NCBI RefSeq assembly: GCF_001426505.1
Contig: NZ_LMEV01000017.1
Location: 1,772,833-1,836,832, forward strand
Source of the DNA: Variovorax sp. Root473
GTDB taxonomy: Bacteria; Pseudomonadota; Gammaproteobacteria; Burkholderiales; Burkholderiaceae_C
Reading direction: 5' to 3'
DNA: 64,000 nucleotides
Made by a program: the position numbers and the translations under genes. Within the stretch, counting starts at the first letter, position 1, and every line of letters begins with the position of its first letter. Shown piece by piece: positions 1 through 8,665 of this stretch. The notes below the pieces were generated by a model that saw nothing but the letters and a program-made list of their open reading frames with translations, was not told the DNA's origin and did no database searches.

Positions 1-426
1 CGCTTCGAGGCGATTGCCACGGTCTACGTGCGCGGCGCGGCGCCGCTCGCCGAGCCGATGCTCGCGCTGCGCAGCCAGCCGGGCAGTGCGCCGGCCCAGT
101 TCGTGTTCGACCGCGGCCAGCTCGGCGGACCAGAAGGCGTGCTCGCCTTCGTCGTGAGCGCCAACGAAACGCCGCGCGAGACGCTCGAGAAACAGGTGCT
201 CGCCCAGGCCGGCACGCAGCTCGGCCAGCCGGGGCTCACCCCGATCCAGACCGTGGTCGAGAAGCGCGCCACCTTCGCCTGCACGCCCGGCCTGGCACGC
301 CCGCCGGCCGCCATCGCGCCGGGGCTGCAGGCCTGCGGCGACTACACCGAAGGCCCCTATCCCGCCACGCTCGAAGGTGCCGTCCTCAACGGACTGGCCG
401 TCGCGCGCTCGCTGGCCACACCGTGA
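1..426 (+). CDS. hpnE: Hydroxysqualene dehydroxylase HpnE-like FAD enzyme, C-terminal part
   Basis: The reading frame is open from the first base, so the N-terminal part, including the FAD-binding Rossmann motif, lies outside the window. The 141 visible residues look like the end of the squalene-associated FAD-dependent desaturase family. Near the C-terminus there is a G-D-Y motif (ACGDYTEGPYPATLEGAV), the segment that contacts FAD in amine-oxidase-type flavoproteins. In the family the enzyme converts hydroxysqualene to squalene in hopanoid synthesis. The other hpn genes would be expected upstream, outside the window. It could be another amine-oxidase-fold enzyme, since only the C-terminal third is seen. 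Confidence 0.7.
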   Translation, partial: RFEAIATVYVRGAAPLAEPMLALRSQPGSAPAQFVFDRGQLGGPEGVLAFVVSANETPRETLEKQVLAQAGTQLGQPGLTPIQTVVEKRATFACTPGLARPPAAIAPGLQACGDYTEGPYPATLEGAVLNGLAVARSLATP

Positions 427-430
427 CCTC

Positions 431-739
431 ATGACCACGACCCTGCGCTACCTCGATTTCGACTACAGCGAAGACACCGAAGACCACGGCACCTTCGACG
501 CCATGGCCTCGACGCCGCCCGAGCGCACGCCCGAGGTGGAAGCCGAGATCGCGCTGGTGCTGGCGTGGGCCGAAGCCACCTTTCCCGGTGCGCGCGGCGC
601 GCTCGACGAAGGCGCGATGTGGGACTGCGACGTGCAGCACGCGCGGGAAGACAACCCGCGCCTGGACACCCTCACGCTTTCGCTCAGCGGCACCGCCGAC
701 TTCTGCGCGGCGCTGCGCGAGCGCTTCGGGCTCGACTGA
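431..739 (+). CDS. Small hypothetical acidic protein
   Basis: A 102-residue protein starting 4 bases after the hpnE-like stop, so probably cotranscribed with it. It is rich in Asp and Glu and has no signal peptide or membrane segment. I do not recognise a family. Codon use is strongly GC-biased at the third position like its neighbours, which supports a real gene. An earlier in-frame ATG at 377 would lie inside the hpnE-like frame, so the ATG at 431 is preferred. Confidence 0.65.
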   Translation: MTTTLRYLDFDYSEDTEDHGTFDAMASTPPERTPEVEAEIALVLAWAEATFPGARGALDEGAMWDCDVQHAREDNPRLDTLTLSLSGTADFCAALRERFGLD

Positions 740-754
740 AAAGCGACGGCCGAC

Positions 755-1396
755 TCAGGCCGTCTTGTTGCGCAGGCGCAGCAGGCTCAGGCCCAGCAAC
801 ACGAAGGCGCCGCCCGACACGCGGTTGAAGAGTTGCGCGCGCTTCGGGTTCGCGAACTGCTTCTTCAGCAGGCGCGCCAGCAGCACGTACGAGCCATGCG
901 CCAGCACCGACGCGAGAGCGAACGTCGTCGTGAGCACGGCGAACTGCGTGAGGATCGGCGCGTCGTGCGTGAGGAACTGCGGGAACAGCGCCGAGAAGAA
1001 CAGGATGCCCTTCGGGTTGGTCAGCGCCACCGTCACACCATGTCCGAACAACCGGCGCGCGGAACGCGAAGGCGACGGCGCACCCGAAGACTGCAGCGCG
1101 GCGAACACGCTCGTGCGGCTGCGCCACTGCCGGATGCCCAGGTACACGAGGTAACCCGCGCCCGCTCCCTTCAACACCATGAAGGCCGTGGCGGAGGTGC
1201 TGAGCACCACGCCCAGCCCGCCCATCGCGGCGGCCGACACCAGGAACAGGCCGCAGGCATTGCCCAATGAACTGATCATGGCGCGGCGCGGGCCGACGGC
1301 AATGGCGTTCGAGACCGCGAGCAGCACGGCCGGGCCGGGCGTGAAGACCACGACAAGTGTCACGCCGCAAAAGAGGAGCCAGGTGGAAAGATGCAT
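755..1396 (-). CDS. LysE/RhtB-family amino-acid exporter
   Basis: This 213-residue inner-membrane protein has the family's usual length. The N-terminal helix ends in the signature FTPGPAVLLAVSNA (about residues 18–31), followed by a Gly-rich second helix and the YLVYLGIRQW segment seen in LysE/RhtB proteins. About six membrane helices are expected. Members export amino acids or their derivatives by proton exchange, but the substrate cannot be read from the sequence. It converges on the small hypothetical gene (end 739), with 15 bases between the stops. Confidence 0.85.
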   Translation of the reverse strand: MHLSTWLLFCGVTLVVVFTPGPAVLLAVSNAIAVGPRRAMISSLGNACGLFLVSAAAMGGLGVVLSTSATAFMVLKGAGAGYLVYLGIRQWRSRTSVFAALQSSGAPSPSRSARRLFGHGVTVALTNPKGILFFSALFPQFLTHDAPILTQFAVLTTTFALASVLAHGSYVLLARLLKKQFANPKRAQLFNRVSGGAFVLLGLSLLRLRNKTA

Positions 1397-1516
1397 GAGA
1401 GGAAATTCGCGCGGGCGCGATGAAGAAAGCAGCCAAAGGAAGCGGCCGCAAAACTATAGTCCGGGCAGCCACGCGCCGCTGAGGCCGTGCCGATAGTCCC
1501 TAGACCCCCGTCACCC

Positions 1517-1822
1517 ATGATCACCTGCTACCTGCGCTACATCGTCGACCCGTTCAAGCTCAAGGAATTCGAGCACTACGGCAAGCTCTGGATTCCGCTG
1601 GTGGAGAAGTTCGGTGGCCAGCATCACGGCTACTTCCTGCCGTCCGAAGGTGCGAACAACGTCGCGCTCGCAATGTTCAGCTTTCCGAGCCTGGCCGCGT
1701 ATGAAACCTACCGCGCCGATTCGATGAACGACGCCGACTGCCAGGCCGCCTTCAAGTACGCGGAAGAAACGCGCTGCATCGTCAGCTACGAGCGCAGCTT
1801 CTTCCGGCCGATGTTCCGCTGA
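1517..1822 (+). CDS. NIPSNAP-family protein
   Basis: A 101-residue protein with the ferredoxin-like dimeric barrel pattern of NIPSNAP proteins: an initial Tyr/Leu-rich strand, a FGGQHHGYFLP segment, and a helix of the FPSLAAYETYR type. The biochemical role of the family in bacteria is not established. The ATG at 1517 is used because the strand-like ITCYLRYIVD follows it directly. The GTG at 1487 would add ten residues with no family match. It converges with the HAD gene; only 3 bases separate the stops. Confidence 0.8.
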   Translation: MITCYLRYIVDPFKLKEFEHYGKLWIPLVEKFGGQHHGYFLPSEGANNVALAMFSFPSLAAYETYRADSMNDADCQAAFKYAEETRCIVSYERSFFRPMFR

Positions 1823-1825
1823 CCT

Positions 1826-2557
1826 TCAGGCGCCCAGCGCAATGCACAGCGCGTGCAGGTTGGGCACGATCAGCTGCGGGCGCGCGCCGTGTTCCCACGG
1901 GCGCTCGTCGCGCACCAGCCATGCGGCCTGCATGCCGGCGTTGAGCGCGCCCACGACGTCGAGCGCGGCATCGTCGCCCACGTGCAGCACGTCTTTCGGC
2001 AGCAGGCCGACCGAGGCCGCCGCTGCGCGGAAGATCGGCGCGTGCGGCTTGCCGCTGCCGAAGGCGCGCGCATTGAAGGCGGTGCGAAACCACCGGCCCA
2101 CGCCGGTCTTGTGGATGTCGGCGTTGCCGTTCGACACCGCCACCAGCGGGTAGCGCTCGCTGAGCCACTTCAGCGCCGGCAGCGCGTCGTCGTACAGCGT
2201 GACGCGCTGGCGCTCTTCAAAGAAGGCATCGAAGGCCGGATCGGCCAGCGCCGGGTCTTCGCCTGCGCGCACGAGCGCCGTGCGGATCGACTCGCGGCGC
2301 AGCGCGCTCAGGTCGTGCGCGAGATCGGAGCGCTCCTTGGCGGTGGCTTCGCGCAGTTCGCGCAGCACGCCCGGTGTGAGCAGCAGCGAGGCCGTCTTGG
2401 GCGCCTCGCGCAGCAGCCATTCGTGCAGCACGCGCTCGGCGCGTTCGATGGTCGGCCAGATCGGCCACAGCGTGTCGTCGAGGTCGAGCGTGATCGCCGA
2501 AATGCGCGAGATGTCGAGCGGCGTGGCGCCGAGGGGCGCGGGGGAAGCGGAAGCCAT
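1826..2557 (-). CDS. HAD-superfamily hydrolase (probable small-molecule phosphatase)
   Basis: A 243-residue cytoplasmic HAD enzyme. The nucleophile motif is LDLDDTLW, with Asp25 and Asp27. Motif II is VAVSNGN, and the C-terminal acidic motif is HVGDDAALDVVGA. A helical cap lies between motifs I and II. The DLDDTLW form resembles the YigB/PynA group, whose members hydrolyse FMN and sugar or nucleotide phosphates. The substrate here is unknown. It is divergent from hemH, with only 15 bases between the two starts, so the promoters of both must overlap the coding sequences. Confidence 0.85.
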   Translation of the reverse strand: MASASPAPLGATPLDISRISAITLDLDDTLWPIWPTIERAERVLHEWLLREAPKTASLLLTPGVLRELREATAKERSDLAHDLSALRRESIRTALVRAGEDPALADPAFDAFFEERQRVTLYDDALPALKWLSERYPLVAVSNGNADIHKTGVGRWFRTAFNARAFGSGKPHAPIFRAAAASVGLLPKDVLHVGDDAALDVVGALNAGMQAAWLVRDERPWEHGARPQLIVPNLHALCIALGA

Positions 2558-2572
2558 GCCCGAGAATATCGC

Positions 2573-3607
2573 ATGCCTCTCACGTCCTCAGACCGCAACA
2601 ACAGCCAGAACGACCGCACCGCCGTGCTCTGGTGCAACCTCGGCTCGCCCGACGCGCCCACCGCTGCGGCCGTGCGCCCTTACCTCGCGGAATTCCTGGG
2701 CGACCCACGCGTGGTCGAGATTCCCAGGGTGCTGTGGGCGCTGATCCTGCACGGCATCATCCTGCGCACGCGGCCCGCGAAGTCGGCTGCGAAGTACGCG
2801 AGCATCTGGTTGCCCGAGGGCTCGCCGCTCAAGGTCTGGACGCAGAAACAGGCCACGCTGCTGGCCGGCTGGCTCGGCGAGCGCGGCCACCGCGTGACGG
2901 TGCGCGATGCGATGCGCTACGCCAACCCGTCGATCGCTTCGCGGCTCGATGCCTTGCAGGCCGAGGGCGCCACGCGCGTGCTGGTGCTGCAGGCCTACCC
3001 GCAGTATTCGGCCACCACCACCGCCAGCGTGATCGACGCGGTCAACGCGTGGAGCCGCCACCAACGCCGCTTGCCCGAGTTCCGTTTCGTCAACCAATAC
3101 CACGACGATCCTGCCTACATCGAGGCGCTGGCCCAGGGCATCGAGGCGCACTGGAAAACCGAAGGCCGCGGAGAACTGCTGGTGATGAGCTTTCACGGCA
3201 TTCCCGCGCGCAACATCGCGCTCGGCGATCCCTACGAAGCGCAGTGCCTGGAGACCGCGCGACTGCTCGCCGCGCGGCTGGGCCTTGCGCCCGCGCAGTA
3301 CCGCACCACCTTCCAGTCGCGCTTCGGCCGCGCCAGATGGCTCGAACCCTACACCGAGCCGACGCTGCGCGAACTCGCCGCGAGCGGCGTGAAGCACGTC
3401 GACGTGGTGTGCCCGGGGTTTCCGGCCGACTGCCTCGAAACGCTCGAAGAGATTGCAATGGAAGGCCGCGAAGCCTTCCTGCACGTAGGCGGCGAGCGCT
3501 TCAGCTACATCCCCTGCCTCAACGACAGCCCGGCGTGGATCACCGCGCTTGCGGGCATCGCCGAACGCAACCTGGCGGGTTGGCCGACGACGTCACCGCG
3601 TCCGTGA
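2573..3607 (+). CDS. hemH: Ferrochelatase
   Basis: This enzyme inserts Fe2+ into protoporphyrin IX, the last step of haem synthesis. The 344-residue protein has the family's usual length. It shows the N-terminal LWCNLGSPDAPT motif, the catalytic-site His208 in MSFHGIP, and the C-terminal CPGFPADCLETLEEI block (about 280–294), which carries the conserved acidic residue. The frame is open far upstream, antisense to the HAD gene. The ATG at 2573 is the first start giving a normal family N-terminus. It appears to be a single-gene unit. Confidence 0.95.
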   Translation: MPLTSSDRNNSQNDRTAVLWCNLGSPDAPTAAAVRPYLAEFLGDPRVVEIPRVLWALILHGIILRTRPAKSAAKYASIWLPEGSPLKVWTQKQATLLAGWLGERGHRVTVRDAMRYANPSIASRLDALQAEGATRVLVLQAYPQYSATTTASVIDAVNAWSRHQRRLPEFRFVNQYHDDPAYIEALAQGIEAHWKTEGRGELLVMSFHGIPARNIALGDPYEAQCLETARLLAARLGLAPAQYRTTFQSRFGRARWLEPYTEPTLRELAASGVKHVDVVCPGFPADCLETLEEIAMEGREAFLHVGGERFSYIPCLNDSPAWITALAGIAERNLAGWPTTSPRP

Positions 3608-3614
3608 AGAAAGA

Positions 3615-4121
3615 TCAGAACTTGCCGAGGTAATCCATCTTGCCAACGGGCACGCCCTTGTGGCGCAGCACGTCGTAGGCGGTGGTCACATGGAAGAAGA
3701 AGTTCGGCAGCGCGAACTGCAGCAGGTAGCGCTGCGCCGTGAAGTGCGCCTCGCCTTCGCGCGCCTTGATGGTCACAGGGCGTTCTTCCTGGCCGTCGAT
3801 GAGCGCGCGGTCCACGGTCGCCAGGAAATCCTGCGTCTTCACGATGCGCGCCAGCAGGTCGTCCCAGGTCTTTTCCTCGTCGGGAAAGCTCGGCGCGGTA
3901 ATGCCCGCGATGCGCGCCGTGCCCAGCTTCGAGGCGTCGCTCGCGCGCTGGATCTGGCCGGCCAGAGTGAGCATGTCGGGCGCCAGCCGCGCATCGACCA
4001 GCGTCGCCGGGTCGATGCCCTGCGCCTTCGCGTGCGCAAGGCCCTTGTCGAGCAAATGAGTGAGTTGGCCGAGTCCGCGGGTGAAAACCGGCACGGACAG
4101 GTCGTACATCGAGAGGGCCAT
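3615..4121 (-). CDS. DUF1993-domain protein
   Basis: A 168-residue protein covering the whole DUF1993 family length. It has the N-terminal LSVPVFTRGLGQLTHLLDKG segment, a central FPDEEKTWDDL and a C-terminal NFFFHVTTAYDVLRHKGVP with an invariant-looking His. The fold is probably a DinB-like four-helix bundle; the function is unknown. It converges with hemH, with 7 bases between the stops. Confidence 0.85.
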   Translation of the reverse strand: MALSMYDLSVPVFTRGLGQLTHLLDKGLAHAKAQGIDPATLVDARLAPDMLTLAGQIQRASDASKLGTARIAGITAPSFPDEEKTWDDLLARIVKTQDFLATVDRALIDGQEERPVTIKAREGEAHFTAQRYLLQFALPNFFFHVTTAYDVLRHKGVPVGKMDYLGKF

Positions 4122-4173
4122 GGCGAGGTGATCTTGGAGTTGAAGTCGGCCGGATTGTGATCCGGCCGCGCCT

Positions 4174-5073
4174 TCAACGACCGGCCGCGCGAATAAACCC
4201 TTCGATCGGGTCCAGTTGTTCCGCCACGTTGAGCGCGGGCGCGTGGCCGCAGCCCTGCACCTCGATCACCTGCAGGCGCCCTGCCGCGCCCGGCCCGCGC
4301 CGGTGCATCTCGTCGATCACTTCAGGCAGCACGAGGTCGGACTCGGCACCGCGCAGGCACAACACCGGCGCCTCGATGGCGTCGTAGTGCGGCCAGATCA
4401 GGTAGTCGTTGTCGTGCGCGCTGAACTGCTTGACCATGGCCGGGTCGTAGTGCGGCGTGACGCGGCCGTCGGCCAGGCGGCGCGTGGAGCTTTCGGTCAG
4501 GCGGCGCCACTGCGCGTCGCTGAGCCAGCCGTAGGGCTTGTAGACCGTGCGGAAGAAGGCCTCGAGCTCGGCCACCGTGGCAAAGGCCGGCGGGTCGCCG
4601 GCATAGGCACGGATGCGCTCGATGGCGGCCTGCGCGAGCTGCGGCGCGTTGTCGTTCAGCGTGAGGCTGGCGATGCGCGCCTTCATGCGCGGCTCGAACA
4701 GGCCCGAGGCGCAGACCGTGCCGATCGCGCCACCCATCGAGGTGCCCACCCAGTGCACGCGGCCCAGCCGCAGCTCGTCGCACAGCGCATTGGCCAGCCT
4801 TGCGTAGAACGCGAGCGTGTATTCGTCGTCGGGCGCAGGACTCCATTGGCTCAGGCCACGACCGAGGGTGTCGGGGCAGATCACGCGGAAACCCCGCGCG
4901 GCGAAGTGCTGCGCCAGCTCGTCCATGTCGCGGCTGGTGCGCGCCAGGCCGTGCCAGGCGATGACGACGGGGGCGTTGGCCGCGCCCCAATCGAGCCAAT
5001 GGATTTCACGGCCTGCGAGTTGCGCGTAGTGCGATGTCGGCGTCATGGTGCTGTTGTTGTTGCCGTCGCTCAT
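4174..5073 (-). CDS. Alpha/beta-hydrolase (esterase-like), last gene of the liv block
   Basis: A 299-residue alpha/beta-hydrolase. The oxyanion segment is WHGLARTS (from about 40), the nucleophile elbow is GTSMGG with Ser112, the acidic residue lies in RGAESDLVLP and the His in GCGHAPAL near the C-terminus. No signal peptide is visible, so it is cytoplasmic. Its ATG overlaps the livM stop as ATGA, so it is translated together with the transporter genes and probably acts on an imported ester or oligomer. A second ATG at 5046 would shorten it by nine residues. The substrate is not readable from sequence. Confidence 0.85.
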   Translation of the reverse strand: MSDGNNNSTMTPTSHYAQLAGREIHWLDWGAANAPVVIAWHGLARTSRDMDELAQHFAARGFRVICPDTLGRGLSQWSPAPDDEYTLAFYARLANALCDELRLGRVHWVGTSMGGAIGTVCASGLFEPRMKARIASLTLNDNAPQLAQAAIERIRAYAGDPPAFATVAELEAFFRTVYKPYGWLSDAQWRRLTESSTRRLADGRVTPHYDPAMVKQFSAHDNDYLIWPHYDAIEAPVLCLRGAESDLVLPEVIDEMHRRGPGAAGRLQVIEVQGCGHAPALNVAEQLDPIEGFIRAAGR

Positions 5074-6137
5074 TTCGCTGCCCTCGCCCGCAGCTTGCCG
5101 ACGATGCCGGTCGGGAAGTAGTAGACCGACAGCACGAACAGCACGCCCAGCCACAGCAGCCAGCGGTCGGGCGACAGCAGCGCCGCGAGCCAAGGCAGGC
5201 CGCTGGCGGCCTCGTTGCCCAGGCGCAGCAGGTCCTGCAGGTAGCTCTGCGCCACCACGAACAACACCGCGCCGATGGCCGCGCCGTAGATCGTGCCCAT
5301 GCCGCCGATCACGACGATGAGCAGCACGTCGATCATGATCTCGAAGCTCAGCGAGGTGTCGGGGCCGTTGTAGCGCAGCCAGATGGCCAGCATCGCGCCG
5401 GCCAGCGTGGCGAACAGCGCCGATAGCACGGCGGCCGTGGTGCGGTACACCACCACGCGGTAGCCGATCGCCTCGGCGCGGAACTCGTTCTCGCGGATCG
5501 CCTGCAGCACGCGGCCGAAGGGCGAGTTCACGATGCGCAGCATTGCCAGCACGAGCACCACCGCCGCCACGAAGAGCAGGTAGTAGCACAGCAGGCGCCC
5601 GTCGAGCGAGACACCGAGGAACGGCTCTTCGGCGAACTCGAAGCTCGGCGAGATCAGCTCGGGCAGCTTGAAGGTCAGGCCGTCCTCGCCGCCCGTGAAG
5701 TCCGACAGCTGCGAGGCCAGCGTCTGGAACGCCGAGGCCACGGCCAGCGTGATCATCGCGAAGAAGATCGCGCGCACCCGCAGCGAGAACAAACCGATGG
5801 CCAGCGAAAGCATGAGCGAGATGGCCAGCGAAGCGCCCAGCCCGACCAGCACCGCGCCCCAGTTCGGCCCGAGCCGCGACGCAGAGATGGCAATGCCGTA
5901 GGCCCCGATGCCGAAGAACATCGTGTGCGCGAAGCTCACGATGCCGGTGTAACCCAACAGCAAGTCGAAGCTGGCCACGAGCACCACGAACACCAGGATC
6001 TTGGCCGCGACGCTGAGCGCCTTGACGCCGGGAAACAGGAACGGCGCGAACGCCAGCGCCAGGAACAGCGCCACCAGCAGCAGCGCCAGCAGGCGGCTCT
6101 TCGGCATGTCGTTGGAGAGAAGTCGTTTCAGGAACAT
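5070..6137 (-). CDS. livM: Branched-chain amino-acid-type ABC transporter permease LivM
   Basis: One of two membrane subunits of a HAAT-type importer, 355 residues. It is highly hydrophobic, with roughly ten helices. The family's cytoplasmic coupling segment appears as SPFGRVLQAIRENEFRAEAIG, followed by the IGGMGTIYGAAIGA loop. It stands 13 bases after livH and overlaps the hydrolase start by four bases. Substrates in this family include amino acids, urea, amides and aromatic or other small carboxylates, so the Leu/Ile/Val label is only a family name. Confidence 0.88.
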   Translation of the reverse strand: MFLKRLLSNDMPKSRLLALLLVALFLALAFAPFLFPGVKALSVAAKILVFVVLVASFDLLLGYTGIVSFAHTMFFGIGAYGIAISASRLGPNWGAVLVGLGASLAISLMLSLAIGLFSLRVRAIFFAMITLAVASAFQTLASQLSDFTGGEDGLTFKLPELISPSFEFAEEPFLGVSLDGRLLCYYLLFVAAVVLVLAMLRIVNSPFGRVLQAIRENEFRAEAIGYRVVVYRTTAAVLSALFATLAGAMLAIWLRYNGPDTSLSFEIMIDVLLIVVIGGMGTIYGAAIGAVLFVVAQSYLQDLLRLGNEAASGLPWLAALLSPDRWLLWLGVLFVLSVYYFPTGIVGKLRARAAK

Positions 6138-6150
6138 GACGGCTTTCTCC

Positions 6151-7131
6151 TCAACGGTTCGCCACGGGGTACACGCCCTGCGGGCGCCACAGCAGCACGG
6201 CCACCATGAGGAAGATGCTCGCGAACTGCGTGAGCGTGGGCAGCAGGAAACCGATGTAGTTGGTCATCAGCCCCACCAGCAGCGCACCCAGCAGCGCACC
6301 GCCGGTCGAGCCCAGCCCGCCGATGATGATCACGATGAAGATCAGCACGTTGACCTGCGCGCCCATCTGCGGCACGAGGTTCTGCTGGAACAGGCCCCAC
6401 ATCACGCCACCCAGGCCGGCCAGCGCGCTGCCCACCACGAACACGCCCACGAACAGGCGCCCGATGCGGTAGCCCAGCGACTCGACCATTTCGCGGTCCT
6501 GCACGCCGGCGCGAATGAGCAGGCCGATCTTGGTGCGCCCCAGCGTCCAGGCGAGCACGCCGAACACCACCACGCCCACGGCCACCGCGAGCAGGCGGTA
6601 CTTGCTGATGGCCGCATCGCCCACCAGCAGCGAACCGCGCAGCGCCTCGGGCAGCGGCAGCGGAATCTGCGCCGGGCCCCAGATCACCTTGATGAGCTCC
6701 TCGCCGATGATCATGCCGCCCATCGTGATGAGGATCTGCTTCAGGTGCTGGCCGTACACCGGCCGCACGATGAAGCGCTCGAAGGCCAGGCCGACGGCGC
6801 CGGCCACCGCCATCGCCGCCAGCATGGCCGGGAACACGGCCACGAGGTTGCGCCACAGCTCGCCCGAGCCGGTCCAGTCGCCCATGAGGCCGAGCACGCT
6901 GCTGGCCACGAAGGCGCCCAGCGCAATGAACACGCCGTGGCCGAAGTTGAGCACGTCCATCAGGCCGAACACCAGCGTGAGGCCCGAGGCGATGATGAAG
7001 ATGATCATGCCCATCGCCAGGCCCGCGACGGTGAGCGTGAGCCAGGTCGAGAACGAGCCCGTGAGCGGCAGCGCGACGAGCGCGAGGATGGGGGCAAGAA
7101 GCAGGGGCTTCCAGTCGAGGTCGAGTTTCAT
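6151..7131 (-). CDS. livH: Branched-chain amino-acid-type ABC transporter permease LivH
   Basis: The second membrane subunit, 326 residues. The family marks are the N-terminal GLTLVFGLMDVLNFGHG segment and the C-terminal FIVIIIGGLGSTGGALLGA loop. About eight helices are expected. The ATG at 7131 overlaps the livF stop by four bases (ATGA), which fixes the start. The frame is open further upstream but that part is antisense-like shadow of livF. Confidence 0.88.
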   Translation of the reverse strand: MKLDLDWKPLLLAPILALVALPLTGSFSTWLTLTVAGLAMGMIIFIIASGLTLVFGLMDVLNFGHGVFIALGAFVASSVLGLMGDWTGSGELWRNLVAVFPAMLAAMAVAGAVGLAFERFIVRPVYGQHLKQILITMGGMIIGEELIKVIWGPAQIPLPLPEALRGSLLVGDAAISKYRLLAVAVGVVVFGVLAWTLGRTKIGLLIRAGVQDREMVESLGYRIGRLFVGVFVVGSALAGLGGVMWGLFQQNLVPQMGAQVNVLIFIVIIIGGLGSTGGALLGALLVGLMTNYIGFLLPTLTQFASIFLMVAVLLWRPQGVYPVANR

Positions 7132-7856
7132 AGGGCGAGTCCGAGCAGCGATTGCTGCAGTTGCGCGTCGGCGGAGAACGCGGCCATCGAGCCGCTGTGC
7201 ACCACGCGGCCGTTGTCCATCACCGCGACGGTGTCGCCCAGGCGCTGGGCGAAGTGGATGTTCTGTTCGACCAGCAGGATCGTCACGCCGCTCGCCTTGA
7301 GCTCGCCGAAGGCCTCGATCATGTTGTTGATCATCACGGGCGCCAGGCCCTTGCTGGGCTCGTCGATGATGAGCAGCTGGCGTGGCTCGACGATGGCGCG
7401 CGACACGGCCAGCATCTGCTTCTGTCCGCCCGACAGCTTGCCGGCCGGGTGGTTCCAGAACTTCTCGACTGCGGGAAAGAGCTTGAAGATCCACTTCAGG
7501 CGCGTGTCGTCGATGGCGTCGGCATTCTTCGCGCCGCGCGCGGCCAGCACCATGTTCTCCTTGACCGTGAGGTCGGAAAAGATGCCCATGTTCTCGGGCA
7601 CGTAGGCCACGCCGAGCTCGGCGATCTGCGGCGTGTGCAGTGCCGTGATGTCCTTGCCGTCGAACTGCACCCTGCCCTGCGACGCAGGCCACAGGCCCAT
7701 GATGGTGCGCAGCGTGGTGGTCTTGCCCGCGCCGTTGCGGCCCAGCAGCATGGTGAGCTGGCCCCTGGGCACGGCCAGGTCGACGCCGTGCAGGATGTGG
7801 TACGCCCCGATGTGCGTCTGCACGCCTTCCAGGGTCAACAGGTTGTCGGCGCTCAT
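7128..7856 (-). CDS. livF: ABC transporter ATP-binding protein LivF
   Basis: This ATPase subunit has 242 residues. It shows Walker A GRNGAGKTTT, the signature LSGGQKQMLA, Walker B LLIIDEPSKGLAP and the H-loop region. The short C-terminus without the LivG extension marks it as LivF. The start overlaps the livG stop as ATGA. Confidence 0.9.
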   Translation of the reverse strand: MSADNLLTLEGVQTHIGAYHILHGVDLAVPRGQLTMLLGRNGAGKTTTLRTIMGLWPASQGRVQFDGKDITALHTPQIAELGVAYVPENMGIFSDLTVKENMVLAARGAKNADAIDDTRLKWIFKLFPAVEKFWNHPAGKLSGGQKQMLAVSRAIVEPRQLLIIDEPSKGLAPVMINNMIEAFGELKASGVTILLVEQNIHFAQRLGDTVAVMDNGRVVHSGSMAAFSADAQLQQSLLGLAL

Positions 7857-8617
7857 GCGGCCTCCTTCGCGATGCCCAGGTAGGCCTCCTGCACGACCGG
7901 CGAGGCGATCACCTCGGCCGGTTCGCCGTCGGCCACGAGCGTGCCGTTGTGCAGCACGATGATGCGGTCCGCGAGTTCGCGCACCACGTCCATCTTGTGT
8001 TCGACCAGCAGGATGGTCTTGGTCTTGTCCTGCTTGAGCTTGCGGATCAGGTCGAGGATGACGGGCGCCTCGGCCGCGTGCATGCCGGCCGTGGGCTCGT
8101 CGAACATGAAGACCTTGGGTTCGAGCGCCATCAAGAGCGCCACCTCGAGCTTGCGCTGGTCGCCGTGCGGCAGGCTGGCCACCGTGGCGTGCGCGCGCGG
8201 CGCCAGGGCCACGTCGGCCAGGATCTGCTCCGCGCGCTCGGTCAGCGCCTTGTGATCGCTCCAGATGCTCCACAGGTTGAGCCCGTGGCGGTGCGCGCCG
8301 GCACGCGTGGCCTGCACGGCGAGCCGCACGTTCTCCAGCACCGTGAGGTTGGGGAACAGGTTGGTGAGCTGGAACGCGCGCCCCAGCCCGGCGTGGGTGC
8401 GCGCCGACGGCGACAGGTGCGACAACGGTTGCCCGTCGAGCGACACCGAGCCGGCCGTGGCCTTGAGCTGCCCGGAGATCAGGTTGAAGTAAGTGGTCTT
8501 GCCCGCCCCGTTGGGGCCGACGATGGCCGTCAGCGTGCCTGGCGCGAATGCGCAGCTCACGCTGTTGACGGCCACGTGCCCTCCGAAGCGGATGGTCAGA
8601 TCCCGGGTCTCAAGCAT
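7853..8617 (-). CDS. livG: ABC transporter ATP-binding protein LivG
   Basis: The partner ATPase, 254 residues, with Walker A GPNGAGKTTY and Walker B VFMFDEPTAGM. The signature loop reads LPHGDQRKLEVA instead of the canonical LSGGQ, a variant I associate with LivG proteins of this type. The C-terminal extension (VVQEAYLG) is typical of LivG. It is the first of the four tightly coupled genes livG-F-H-M and begins 48 bases after the depolymerase stop. Confidence 0.88.
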   Translation of the reverse strand: MLETRDLTIRFGGHVAVNSVSCAFAPGTLTAIVGPNGAGKTTYFNLISGQLKATAGSVSLDGQPLSHLSPSARTHAGLGRAFQLTNLFPNLTVLENVRLAVQATRAGAHRHGLNLWSIWSDHKALTERAEQILADVALAPRAHATVASLPHGDQRKLEVALLMALEPKVFMFDEPTAGMHAAEAPVILDLIRKLKQDKTKTILLVEHKMDVVRELADRIIVLHNGTLVADGEPAEVIASPVVQEAYLGIAKEAA

Positions 8618-8665
8618 TGTGGAAAGGTCCTTGCGAATCGAAAAATCAGTGCAGGGTGAACGGCC